Origin: Archilochus colubris
Lineage: Eukaryota > Chordata > Aves > Apodiformes > Trochilidae
Direction: 5' to 3'
DNA length: 64,000 nucleotides
Assembly: GCA_023079485.1 (NCBI GenBank)
Contig: CM041108.1
Span: forward strand, 6,105,321-6,169,320
Shown: piece after piece, positions 24,219-35,900 of the stretch
Position numbering within the stretch: the first letter of the stretch is position 1
Layout: every line of letters begins with the position of its first letter
Program-made: the position numbers and the translations under genes
The notes under the pieces: generated by a model
The model's database searches: none
The model's input: the letters and a program-made list of their open reading frames with translations, nothing else
Told to the model about the DNA's origin: nothing

Positions 24219-24464
24219 GTAAGTCTGGGGGCACTGGGCCACCGGTATGGGGACTGTGATCCCTGGGTCCTTCAGCACCTTGCAGAGTTCCTCTGGGCTT
24301 CTCCCAGCTGTGTGAGGCAAGAAGGACTCAGAGCCTTCATCTCCCAGCCCTCTGGTAGGGATAACCTCTCCCACCCGGGGACTTCTGTGCGTGCTGTCCT
24401 GCAGGAGATTTTGGAGTGTTCCTCTTCCCAGAGTGATTTTGGTTCCTTGGCTTAGAATTGTTCT

Positions 24465-24515
24465 CCACTTACCTGTCAGAGGGGAGCGTGAATTAGGAGG
24501 CAGGGAAAGGCTGTG
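24465..24515 (-). promoter_or_regulatory. Minus-strand juxtaposed acceptor-donor (AG|GTAAGT)
   Basis: Read on the minus strand, a pyrimidine-rich stretch ends in CCCCTCTGACAG and is followed at once by GTAAGTGG; the AG pairs with plus bases 24473-24474 and the GT with 24471-24472. It resembles a recursive site, but the branch point is only a loose CTAAT-type match and I see no consensus donor in the next 110 minus-strand bases. Strand composition favours plus-strand transcription here. The 8-mer AGGTAAGT is expected about once per strand in 64 kb, so this one is probably coincidental. Confidence 0.2.
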
Positions 24516-25691
24516 TTTTTAAAATAACACTTAATTTAGCCTTAAATTCAGAGGAGTGCGTGGAGAAAATAAGTTCTCTCTGATCAGATTCTCCAAATAC
24601 CTTTTGTCTAATCTAATAAATGAGAAAAGCTAGTACACAGAATTACAGGCTGGGAGGGGAATTTTAATAGCAACAGATATGCAAAGAGGAAAGCATCTCC
24701 ATTGAATAAGGAATGCAGGTTGGCAAATGAGGGGTCATTTCCATGCTTGTTGAAGAGTGCAACTTTTTGTAGCCCAGACACAAAACCTGGCTTTCCCCTG
24801 GGAGACTGGGGAGAGTAATCAGCTCCCTGGAGCTCTTGGAGTTGTGAGGATTCATCAGGGTCCCTGCCTGTGGCTGGGAGAGCCTCCCACCAGAAAGACA
24901 GAGGATGATGCTGAGTCCCCAGCCTCTGCAGCAGGCTCGCTCCTGAGGGTGCAGGCTGTGCCTGTGTAAATGAATTTGTTTTGCAGCTTCAGTTCCAAGC
25001 ACCCAGCTCCTTTAATCAGAGTCTCCATGGCAAAGGAAAGCGTGGCACTCTGTGTGTCCTGTCTGCTGCAATTCCCCAGCTTCAGCGAGTTGTTCAGGGG
25101 GAAAGGAGCCAGCCATGTGTGGAGAGGTCTGTTAAGGAGAAGAGGGGAAAAAAGGGAGCAAGATAAATTACCCTTCCAAGTAGGACCCATTTAGGCCAAA
25201 ACGCTCGTGCTTTAGATGTGTTAGAATTCTGGCTTTGAGCGGTGACGCCCTCGTTGTTGTATTCAAACACTGAGATAAATGCACCCATCTAAATTCATGA
25301 TTTGGAGCTTTTCTGTCTAGCTGCTAATTATTGAACATAACTCGCTTATTCATAATTTCTCCTCTCCTTCTACTTGATAGCCATAATCCTGTATTTGTGC
25401 GGCTGCCATTCCCATGGTAACAGACTAGTGTCTGAAGCAGAAGATTATTAAATACCGAATAGTACATTAAAATAATGTTAAGGTTCTGACTTAGAGACTT
25501 TCACACAGGGGCAAACTTCAAAAAAAGAGAAGGTTTTCACAAAAAGCAATTTACTTTGCCGGTAATGTTCTCTATTCCCACAGCTATTGCTGAAGAGATT
25601 TGTTTGAGTAGCAGCCCGCTCCCTTGCAAACCATCTTCTGCTCCTCCTGCTTTGCAGAGAAATCCTAATCTTATGTTTATGTCGTCAGTCT

Positions 25692-25705
25692 GTTGCCATG
25701 GAAAC
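25692..25705 (+). promoter_or_regulatory. RFX-type X-box GTTGCCATGGAAAC
   Basis: Very close match to the palindromic X-box (GTTRCC..RGYAAC family) bound by RFX transcription factors, which act in ciliated and neural cells. One base in the right half departs from the symmetric form. A weaker site in the opposite orientation lies at 25411-25421 (CCCATGGTAAC). The motif is seen directly; binding is inferred. Confidence 0.4.
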
Positions 25706-27435
25706 CTTGTCACAAATGTATCATGACCTCACCACGGGGTGGCAAAGGAGGAGAATGTGGGCTGAAAGACGATATTAGAAATGATTATCAAAAGAAGGAA
25801 AACAACCTCCAGCTTAGGAGAGGGAGCGGAACAGAGACAAGGGAGACAGGGCTGTGCTGTGTTTATCTGGCTGCTGCTGTACCTTCATGTGCCACCGTGC
25901 TCCTCCTGTCACCTCTGCTGGGTGTGCAGGCACTGCCCCCCAAAACCAAGGCAAAGCTCTCACGTTGTCACTGACACCCCAGGTCCCCAGCAGGGTCAGG
26001 CAGCAGCGGCAGGACCACCACAGGAGGGACAGGTCCTTTCCTTCAGCTTGTTGTGTGAGCAGCAGGGCTGAGAGCTGGGGGTCACACCACCTCTGTAGAA
26101 CATCAAATATTTGTCTTTTGGCTTTGGAAGTCTCCTCTCTGCCATGTGTCTTTGTGGATGAGGACAGAGCAGGAGCTGTGGGGTTGCTGCAGGAGTTCCC
26201 CTCTGGAAAGTGTGTTCACAGTGATCTGGAATAACAGATTGGAGGTGATGCTTTTGGGAGGGGAAATCAGACTTCTGTTAATGAAAGCTGCTGCTAAAAT
26301 TTGAGAGAGGATTAAGGGAGGATGAGTAAAGGAAAAGGTAGCAAAGAGATTTGATTACCCATCATGGAAACATCAGATGGATAATGTGTCACAGTGAGAT
26401 AGAACAGGATGTTCTTGTGTACCTGGGCTGCCAGTCAGTAGATGTTGTAACCTGGGGTGCTTTCTGCTTGTGTGTGCCGACCAAACTGATGCAATAGTTT
26501 TCCCAGAGAAGAGGAATTCCCCTGATGATGCTCTTTCCCTTGGGTGCTGTAGGGAAGATGCCAGCTGGATCAGGACAGGCCTGGCTCTGCCTTGAAAGCA
26601 GTAAACCCAGGGTTGGGGTTTGCTTTTGGTCATCTGCCTACCTTAGGATTGCAGAGGGAAAAGGGAGGTTCTCCTTCTCATCCTGGGTGCTGCTGGGAAG
26701 GACGGGGTGTGCTGCTGCTGGTCCATGGGAGTGGAACTTGGAGCAAATGCTTGTATTCCATCACCTCTGAGCTGACCCCTCTGGAATACCATGTCCTGGA
26801 ATACCAAGATCATAAAAAGAGAACCACATGCAGACCGTTACTGCTGCTCAAATGTTATCTGCCTTTGCAGGTGCTTAAAGCAGCGAAGCCATGTATAAAA
26901 AGGTGGGATTGTCTGCATATTTCATGTATTTTTAATACAACCCTTTGTAGCACTAATAAGGTCTTTGCGCAGCTTGAGCTGCAGCGAGCGCTGGTGAAGC
27001 TCCAAGGGCTTCGTGTGGCCCAGGCTGCACCCTGCAACCTGGGCAATGTTATTTGCTGAGAGTAAAACGAGGGGCCTGGCTGCCCTGTTCCAGCACTCCC
27101 TTTCTCTCTCAAGCAGTTTCCCTGTCCTCTCACTTCTAAGGAGCTTGGGCCTCGTTTTCCTCCCGTAGTCAATGATACTGGAGGGGATGAGCGAGCAGGG
27201 ATTTCTGCCATCCATAAACCGTTAAAGTTCTGCCTGAAACTTAAACCTCTGCTGCTTTATTTGCTTTGTTAGGGCTTTTCACATGGTTAGGTTTTAACAA
27301 ACAAGCGTTTTCCCTCTGGAGATAGACTTAAAAAAGAGGCTCTAAGGCGCAGTATTGTTATCAGAGCATCTCGTCTCATGCTTAGCCCTAAGAAATGTGT
27401 GACTTCAAAAGGAAAATCACAGTAGGTCTGCTCGG

Positions 27436-27483
27436 GTTTTTCTGCTCTTCCTTTGTTCCGTTTGCAGCGTGTGCTGTGTAAGT
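27436..27483 (+). other. Strong acceptor and donor 10 nt apart (possible microexon)
   Basis: A long pyrimidine tract from 27436 runs through CTTCCTTTGTTCCGTTTGCAG to the acceptor AG at 27466-27467, and a GTAAGT donor starts at 27478. The 10 nt between them (27468-27477) would be a microexon of the size used in neurons, or a near-zero-length relative of a recursive site. There is no clear branch point 18-40 nt upstream, because the tract lacks adenines; the nearest is around 27421-27425. Ten nucleotides would shift the reading frame. The signals are seen directly; their use is inferred. Confidence 0.25.
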
Positions 27484-28586
27484 TTGGGTTAGACCAGAGC
27501 CTGCCGTGGCTTTACAAGGCAGCTTTGTAAAATTACAGTGCCGTGACGCTTGCTGCAAGGGATTTGGGTGTTGCTTCCCACCGAGAGGGGTCCTGCAGCT
27601 TGGAAACTTTTCCTACTTGTTGCGGGGCACATGTCAGCTCTGAGCATCCTTTCCAGGTGGGCTATGGGTAGGGGGACTGATCCGACGAGCAGCAGAGTTT
27701 CCTTGGGAAGTAGGGCATCCTGGCTGCTGCTGTGTACGTGCAGCCTCCCCCAGCCAGCCCTCTGCCTCCTGGGGAATTTATGACCGAGTTTGCTGCAACG
27801 CTATATTTGGCTGATGGATTGAAAAATGCATTTGCTGTCCATGGTTTCCTTTAGTACCAAAGAGGGATATATACAGGAAGAGGAGTGCTCGCATCACCAG
27901 TACCCTTTGTCTATACCCCTTTAGTTGGGGTACCTACCCAGGATCTGCTGGAACCAGGTGTAGTGTTGGGATTAGGGGTCTGAAGCTGTGGCCATGCCTT
28001 GGATTTCCATGCCAGGAGATGGCCTGGGGACACAGGCTTGCAGTTAGGTGAAGTGTGGAGGTGTCCTCCGTTCTCTGCCCATTTCTCATCTTTTCCTCGG
28101 CTTTTCTAACTGAAGATGGAGGGGCGTGTGTAAAAATACAGACTCAGAAACAATGATTTTTACTTTTAACTTGAATCCTTTCCTGCTTTTGTCCAAAAAC
28201 ATGACAGTGCAGTCACTGTCTGCAGTAGCAACCTTTGAAGGAGGCAATCAATCCAAAGCAGTGAGGTTTGCAGGAAAGTCCTGGGTCTAAAACGATGGTG
28301 GTGGGTTCTGTGGAGAGATCACTGCCCTGTTGAATGCTGTGTCTTTAGGCTTGGAAGGGGTACGGTTGCTGAGTGCATGGTGAAGCTGGTCTTCAGCATC
28401 TCCAAAGAGCTGAGCTGGAATATTTTCCGATGTCTGGGAAGTGCAGAGGTGAAGCAGTTGCTGATGAGATAAAATATCCGTGCTGAAGTCTGTCTGGCAA
28501 GCAAACTAGGACTTAGTCCTGTGGAGCACTGGGGCCTGCCGGTGGCTGGAGGAGATGGATGGGTGGGAGGAGGTCAGTGATGAGCT

Positions 28587-28880
28587 CGGTGTGTTATGAC
28601 TTATTCGGTACAAGAACAGCGACGGGAGAAGCTCTGCTGGGCTGCTGGGGTGATTTGTTTCAGAGCAGCGGGAAGGCTGGTGGCCACGTCTAGAAGGGGC
28701 TTCGTGAACCGTGTCTTGACGCAGATTTGTGTCCGGGCTGGAGTCCTGAGGCTCTGCTGATGAAAACGTACCGGCCATGGCCGACAGCAGCGATGAATCA
28801 TGACGTGCCAATCTTGTTCTGAGGAGGGCTGTGTCAGCTGCTTGCTGGCCTGTGTCCATGCCGTTCCCGACGTCTGCCTT
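28587..28880. promoter_or_regulatory. Second CpG-dense patch
   Basis: I count 18 CpG in 294 bases, several in ACGT, CGAC or CCGG contexts, with flanks that are again CpG-poor. Overlapping minus-strand open frames of 138 and 130 codons (28506-28922 and 28601-28993) lie across it in different phases. Neither peptide is recognisable, and two competing frames suggest they are by-products of composition. Possible regulatory CpG island or, less likely, a decayed coding piece. Confidence 0.35.
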
Positions 28881-31800
28881 GGGAAGCTGCACTGGGAACC
28901 CTGAGCCCTGGGCATCCACCACTTCTTGCCCCGTCCCTCATCATCCTTGTGCTGATGAAGGCTCCAAATGCCACCCAAGAGATGCTGAAACACAAGGCTG
29001 TGGTGGAGGCAGTGAGCTTCTGAAAAGGAGTGACAATTAAACAGTAAATGTCTTTATTTTTTGTTAGTTTTGATGAATTCTCTGCACCGTTTATCTAATT
29101 GTTCTCCATTATTACAGCCTAGTCCAGGTAGGTTCATAGTTTCTAGGCAGTGCTGTACATTGATTTCTTTCCCAGGCTTTGAGATAATAGTCAATTTATA
29201 AAGAACGACTAACTTTGGTTTCCTGTCAATTGTGGGGGGTTGCATTTCTGCTGCTGCATTATTGACACCCTTTCAATTGATTCAATTTGAAAGCTGAATG
29301 AGAAATTTGTGCGTTCTCCTCTGGACATGTTTCATCTGAATTATTAAATCAAGTGGTAGACTCTTCTATCAGAATTAAACCAGTAGAAAAAATATAATTA
29401 ACCATTTCATTGATGGAGGAGAAGCTGCAAAATTGATGCAGGACTTTGACCTTATAGATTTTCTTCCCTGTACTGTGGAAGTGAGGATGAACTTTGAGGG
29501 ATGGTCCTTGCTGGCTTTGCTTTAGGGACAAAGCCATCAGTGCAGCTTTGCCTTTGGTTGGAAACTTGTCTTGCAAACCCCACTTATGGTGTAGGACTGT
29601 GCAGCACTGCACACTGAGGAGTGCAGGATTGCATTCCCTTAGCCACTGAGGTAGATTCAGCCCCTTGGAGAGGGGATAAAACCTGCTTTTTAGCAAGAAT
29701 ATCCCAGTTACTTTCCTAATGCAAAATTCTGTTCCGTGTATCACACTGTGGCATTAGCGCTGGATTTTGCTGCTTCCACTGTTAATACCTTTTTGCTATC
29801 CAAATACATTCCACATCTAAATATATAAAATGATGTTACTACTTCTGCTGCCTGCCTGCCTAAGTTTGCTTTGGGAATTGCTTGGGACTCTGTGGGGTGT
29901 GCTGTGTTTTGTTACAGGGCAGGTCTAGGGTGTAGGTTTGTATTTGCTTGATTTGAGAAGTAAAGAGAGGATGGTTCCCCTCCCAAGCCCCCTAAGCCCA
30001 CCACACCTGGGTGTGCTCAAGTCCATCTCTGCAGTGCAGCCTCTGCCAGCAGGGAAGGGGTGACCTGGGGGAGCAGCAGGTTGAGTTCTGCAGCCTGAAA
30101 TTCATGAAAGTCTGGTATGGTGCTGGCCCTGTTAAGCATGTTCACTTATCCTTGTCTTACATGTGGCAGCTCCTTTAACCTTATCTATTTTTAATCGTAC
30201 TGTACTGTAATAAGTATATATGATAGCTGGCTTGCAAGGAGAGGCTAAAGCCCCTGTGAATGCAGGTTTTCTGTAGGGTTTCTTGGAGCTCTGCTAGGGC
30301 ACATTTAAGGCACACTGCTAAAAGAGGGTAAGCTATCCATCAAATGCACAATCTTGGATTTGAGTCTTCTATTTAGATTAAGCACGTTAAGAAAGATGGA
30401 TGGTAAATGTATTGCAGCAGCATTGTCCCCAAACCAGAACAGAATATAAAGACTCTTGGAGAAGGATTCAATTACGCTGGCAAATAGCTCGATCAAGAAC
30501 TGGGTACAAAAGGAGCTCACAGGGCAGTGGGATGCAGGCTGAGGGTTTATATAGTTTTAAGATAAAAATGTTATTTTCATTAAAACCTCTCATTCATGTA
30601 ACATCCATACAAGCTGCTTCTTTGGCTGGTGTGTGTTATGAACATTTACCTTTAAGTTACTTTTAATGGTGGTTTTTATGCTACTTCACATGTGTTGATA
30701 CGTATGCAACAGTTGATGCTCATACACACTTAGCTAATGCTCATACAAAAGTGGAGAATTTGGTTTGGATGTCTTCAGGTTGGGAATTGCTCCTGTGCTG
30801 GTGCATTTTGGGTGATGTCCCATCCGTTTCCCCTTCTTCCTCTGCTCACCTCCCACCCCGGACCCTCTGGTGTCTGCTGTGCTGATGAGCCTGGCCGAGG
30901 TGGCATCCCGCAGTCTGGGTTGAAGGCATGTATTGCCAGTGCCTAAAATAACAAAAACATCTGCCTGTTTAAAGCTAAAACTCCTCCTGTTCTTTTGTCT
31001 TTGAATATTCTTTCCCTAAAGCAAGATTATGTCAACAGCAGGGATGCTGCTGTAACCAGTGACTGAAGGTGATGTTGGCATTCTGTATCTTAGGTACACA
31101 GAATCAGGAGAGCTGGAAACCTGTCCAAACCCTTGGATAATCTCAGTATTTGCTCAAGGAGTGTATTGCTGAAATGCTGTAATGCAACCAGGATGGGGAG
31201 GGTGGTTTTGCTGGTTGTGCCCAGAAAGCAGCAAAAGTAAAGAATCAAACCATCCTCTCGTGGTGTAAAGGATGGGATTTTAAAGGTGAAGGCAGGAGGA
31301 GCAGCTGTGCTATATTGCTGCCTGGTAAAATTAATTAGTGCCTAAGACAAATGTTAACAAGAAACTGGGTATTCTGCTACAATATGAGGTTCAGGGGGAG
31401 CGGGAGCAGAGCTTGCCAGCGCTGGCACTGTGACCTCCCTTTCCCACAGCCTGGGTTGAGGAGAGTAATTACAGCTGCTGCTCGCTGGTGAGATGCTTTC
31501 TTGCTCTTGACGTAACTGCAGTAGATGAAACTTTGCTCTTTTCCTCCCATTCTAGTGCTGGGCAATTAGGGAAGCCATGGGATGCTTGTGCTTTGGTCTT
31601 CTGTACATGCATCAAAAATTTCTGGTGTTGCTGGGATTTGGAGAGAGGAAAGTACTCACCTTTGCTGAGACCAGGAGTTACCATGGCCTTCTGGTGTTAG
31701 GACAGTGTTTTGAGTGGTTGTGTCTGTTGCTTTTACTCCTCACGTGCCAAATTTCAAAATAACCCCAAAAATGTATTGGTCAAACTCCCCATCTTCAGAA

Positions 31801-32253
31801 GATGATTTCTCTGCTAATGGCATCCCTTGGTTAGGGATTATTGCGGAGGGAAGGGTTCATATTATTTTCTATTTCTATTCATTTGAGGTTATTTTAATTG
31901 AAGATAAATTAATTTTCTTTCCAAATTCTTGTTGCTATTCCAGGTGTTCATTTATTTTGTCTTCTTTCTGATAGATATGAAAAGACAGCTAGCAATCCTA
32001 ATCTCTGTCAGCACTGGGCTAAAAGTAAATGAGGTGCAGGCAAGTGGGAACGTAGCTGTGATTCATTCTGTGAAATGTCTGTGTTGCACTGTGCTCAGGT
32101 TCCCTACCCTGCTCATGTTCCTTTGGGTCATGGGGATTCCCCAAGGCAGCAACATCCATATAATCTCAAAAAAACCCCCCCTCTAATCCCACCAAGTGGT
32201 TTTTCTGAACCAGTTTTCCAGCCCCTATTTTGGTCGTCGTTGCTGTGGAAGTG
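28881..32253. other. Non-coding sequence with AT-rich islands
   Basis: AT-rich islands at about 29040-29400, 29740-29840, 30160-30720 and 31740-31990. A faint CR1-like phrase near 31090-31135 is too weak to call. No exon supported. Confidence 0.5.
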
Positions 32254-32315
32254 GCAGAATCTTTGAGGTTGGGAGGGACCTCTGGAGCTCCAGCCCCACA
32301 GCTCAAGGCAGTCTT
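32254..32315 (-). mobile_element. Old CR1 LINE tail, reverse orientation
   Basis: The plus strand reads CAGAATCTTTGAGGTTGGG, then AGGGACCTCTGGAG, and after a short divergent part GCTCAAGGCAG. This is the order of the reverse complement of a CR1 3' end (AGAATC..GAGGTTGG..AGGGACCTCTGGAG..CTCAAGGCAGGG). A few bases are lost relative to the usual spacing and the match fades after about 32315, so this is a short and more diverged fragment. No coding part of the element is present. Confidence 0.72.
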
Positions 32316-32465
32316 TTTTTGCCTCTCCACAGATGATAAATCAGATGATTTGTGCTGCTGTAGGAACTTGCAAAACACTTCCTAAATTTTTTTTTCTGTG
32401 GCTTGTTATCCATTCAGTTTTTCCTCCTTTCTCCAGGTTCAGTGGTTAGCCAATGTTTAAGGTGG

Positions 32466-32476
32466 TTTTTTTTTTT
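32466..32476 (+). repeat. T11 homopolymer
   Basis: Simple T run about 150 nt beyond the CR1 fragment at 32254. Not part of the element as far as I can see. Confidence 0.9.
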
Positions 32477-32896
32477 ATCACCCAAATCTTTCTGTTTAAC
32501 ACTGTTCCCTGTGTGATTCAGGCATGTTTGGCTGTGTGGGACATTCCTGTGGAGACACAGTCACTGAGCTTGAGTCAGGTCCCAAGCCCCTTCTGGTTCT
32601 TGGAGGTGGTAGAGAAAGTTGTGTAGGTCAGCTTGGAACCATCATACTTGCAAGAAAAAAAATTAAAACTGACTTCAAAGGACAACTCTGACACGGTCAA
32701 TTAATAATTAAAACAGTTTTTTAATGAGCTATGCAATTACCTGTGTGTCCCTGGAGATGATAGTTTATGGTATGAGTGCTCAGTGCCCTTTCTTTAGTCA
32801 TGGCAGATGACATCTGTAATTTAAAGCAGGCTAGACATTAAAGTGACAGAACTTTCATTAACCTTGTCTAAAGTTTGTTAATGACAAATGCCTCAT

Positions 32897-32907
32897 AAAA
32901 AAAAAAA
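32897..32907 (+). repeat. A11 homopolymer
   Basis: Simple A run inside an AT-rich block at 32640-32930. Confidence 0.9.
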
Positions 32908-35900
32908 GCTATTGTCAAAACACCATTTTAGCAAAAAGAGGAGCCTCTAATCCTTGGGGGCTTCTGTGTGGCTGGTAGGTGTGCAGGAGATGTGGGTGTT
33001 GAGGAGACACCTTTCCTTTCCATTGCAGAATCCTCCCAGGGAGCACCTTCAGGCTGTGGTGGTGGATACGAGGATGTTCTCCCTGCACAGCTTTGGTTTC
33101 TGGGGGATGGTTTTGGGATGTGATGGGAGCCTGGCAGAGGTGCTTCCCTGAATGCCTCTTTGTGACATGTTGGTAATCCCACAGCCTCAGCCCCTCCAGG
33201 GCCAGCTCCCTGGCTCAGTGCTCTCCATCTGGGGCACTGAGAAGTTAATTTAGTTTCCACTGGAGTCCAGATTAAAGACAGAAATTATCTGCTTGAATCA
33301 TGAGCAACTTTGTAGGAAAGGGATCAGCCGCAGGGAAGGCTGGTGGGGAGGGATGCATTAGCCCAGAGATTGCTTTGAAAAGGATAAGTCAGATCTTAGC
33401 ATCTCTGTATTGAATGTCAGGCTGCTTGGAAATGGAATTTCTGCAGCAGCACATCAGTGAAGATACCACAGCAAAGCCTCACTTTGGCATTCTCGCCACC
33501 TCCAATACAGAGCAGGTAGGAAGGGGCTCATTAAATCATTTATTACCTTCAGATGAACTTTGGAGAGTTTATAGCAGCGCACTGTGGCCCCAGAGTTTGT
33601 TAAACTGGATTAATTTTTGCTTCCAATCCTGGGAGGCAGAAAGACCTATTAATATTGCCGGCGGTGTTTTCGGAAGCGTCTGTCATGCAGAACACTTTCA
33701 CTTCTAAGGTGTTTCTGGATCCCTAGACCTCTATTTCATCTGTTGGCAAGAAACATTGTTTCCCTTTTTCAATTAACAACAAAGAATGTAAATGTCTGTG
33801 CAAGGGTAACAACGTATCTCGTGCCTTTGTTTGTTGTGGCAAATTGGATTTTAAACCCTAATTCCTGCAAGAGGGTTTCTTCACCCTGCAGGGAAGGATT
33901 TACTGTGCCCAGCAGTGTGTGTGCACATCCAGGTGTGTGTTTGTGTCCCAGAACATCAGTGCAAACACAGCTGGGGTGCTGTGTCTCAGCTGGGTCAGTG
34001 TTGGGTCTGTAGCAGGGCTTCTGGCCCCTTCCCTGATCTCCCACTGATCTTCATTTCTTTCCAGCTGTTCTTTTCACTGGTACGAGGTAGATCCCCAGTC
34101 TGATTCGGGAAGGAAGCAAAACACCTTGATGCTCATGAAGTAGTTTAGAATGGTGCAGACTTGTCTTGCTGCAGCCTGTGCAGAATTGCCCAACAGAAAA
34201 AGGAGACTCCTTGGTGGGGAAGGGTGGCTGCTCAGCAGGACAGTCACTGCCTTTTCACCAGTGTCATTCTTCACAGTGTTTTCTACTATTTGTCCACAAA
34301 TCCCTTAGTTGTAATAGAATCCACAGAAACCCTCGGGATTGCCACAGAAAGGTGAGTTGCTCCTGCAAACCTCAACTTCTTAATAAAGACAAGCCAAAGC
34401 CAAGCAGGGCCTATGGATTACTGTCATCCAAACGGGAAAAGTGCAGAGGGGATGCTGCGGGCAGGCTTGTTATCAGTGAGTTTTGAAGGCAACTCAGCCT
34501 ATTTACAGCCTTGTATGTGTATCTGGTGACCCAGAAATGCTGTTGAAAGCTTCTGCACACCTAAAAGAGGAAACACCGTTTCCCATGTGGCAGGTCTGAC
34601 CTTCCTCTCTGGGAGGGTAACAAACCTTTGTGGTTATTAGTCAATTCAGCTGGTAAGGGAGGTGCTGAAAGATGGGGAATAGCTATTATGTAGGTTTATC
34701 TAAGTAAGACATAATATATATTCCCTGGATAAATGTACTGTGTTGCCAAATTTTTGCCTACAGATTGCTGAGGCTGGTTATGGAGGCGAGTTTGCAAATA
34801 ATGCACGTGACTCCAGGGAACTTGGTTTTGCATGAAACAGCCAGTTAATTTGAGCAAAACATTTTAAATCATTTTAGATGATGTATGTCTCAAAGCCTGG
34901 TTGCTGGGACGTAGCAAGCAGCAGATGGGCGGATGTGCTGGTGCTTGTGTAGGGTGGATGGGCTGGAGGGGAGGCTCTGCTGGTGGAGATGGTGTAATTC
35001 TGCCTGGTGTCAGTCTCCTGGAGTGTTGCTGCAGAGCTGGGCTAGGAGCATCCTCAGCAGCAGCTTGCTCCTGCCTTTCACTGCTGCTTTGCCAGGGTTG
35101 GAGAGCCAGGTTGGAGAGTGTGTCGCTCAGTGCTGTGAATCACTCAGGCTGTTTGTGTAAGCTAATACAGAAAGCACAATATGCAAACATGCAGGCTCTC
35201 CAGTGCAGGCCAGAGAGCTGAGCTGCCTTCTGACTCTCCTTGGAGCTTTGTCAAAATCCTCTGGCTTTCTCTGCAGATGACACGGCTTGGTGGGTTTGAA
35301 GGTGTACAAGCTGGTAGACTCACTGCCTGCCTGACGTTATTTCTAATCTCCAGTTGTGAGTGACACAGCACGTGGGTATGCTGGGCTGGAAGATGCCTTT
35401 TGTGCTCTGATTCTGGTCCCCATCATTGTTGCCTGGGATAGGATCAAGTATGCCCAATCTGTTCTGGACAGACAGTCACCAACCTTTTGCTGTGAGGCTG
35501 GTGCAGAAGAGCACCTCATCCTCTCCTCTGGGGCATTGGAAGAGCATTACCTTCTCCATGTCCTCTCCAGAGCTTGCTGAGCTTGCTCTTTCTGCACAGG
35601 CAGTGTCTTTCCAGGGAGCACAAGTGTGGAGATCACTGGGTGGGGGGGGAGAAGCAGTGACTGGTATGTCTTGGCTTTGCCTCGCAGGATGGTGAATTGC
35701 TCTAGCTACCTCCTTTGAACTGCAGCTGGCTATTACAGGGTTTTAGTGCAGATGGTTCAGCTTTGGCTATCTCAAAAAAAAGGCTAAAATAAGAACAGAC
35801 TTGGATTTAAAGATAGTGAAATAACTGGTGCGTAGCTAACTTGTGATCATCTCTACTCTTGCTGTTTTATAACCACAAAAATATCAAATGCTGTACAGTT

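Larger units (their letters stand above)
24516..28586. other. Non-coding sequence with an AT-rich X-box block
   Basis: An AT-rich block at 25291-25710 holds the two RFX-like sites. The rest is ordinary apart from the acceptor-donor pair at 27436-27483. Open frames of 126 codons (25854-26234) and 155 codons (26592-27059) are unrecognised. Confidence 0.55.

Noticed and set aside
24271..24279. TTCAGCACC, left half of a REST/RE1 site
   Set aside because: The right half of RE1 is missing at the expected spacing.
24636..24680. CACAGAATTACAGGCTGGGA resembling a reversed CR1 end
   Set aside because: Match ends after about 20 bases; likely coincidence.
31088..31135. CR1-like phrase CACAGAATCAGGAGAGCTGG
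   Set aside because: Only the first bases resemble a reversed CR1 tail and the following sequence does not continue the family; too weak to call.
34309..34351. Possible 43-nt exon before AAAG|GTGAGT
   Set aside because: Moderate acceptor only and no feature beyond the splice dinucleotides; one of several pairs expected by chance.
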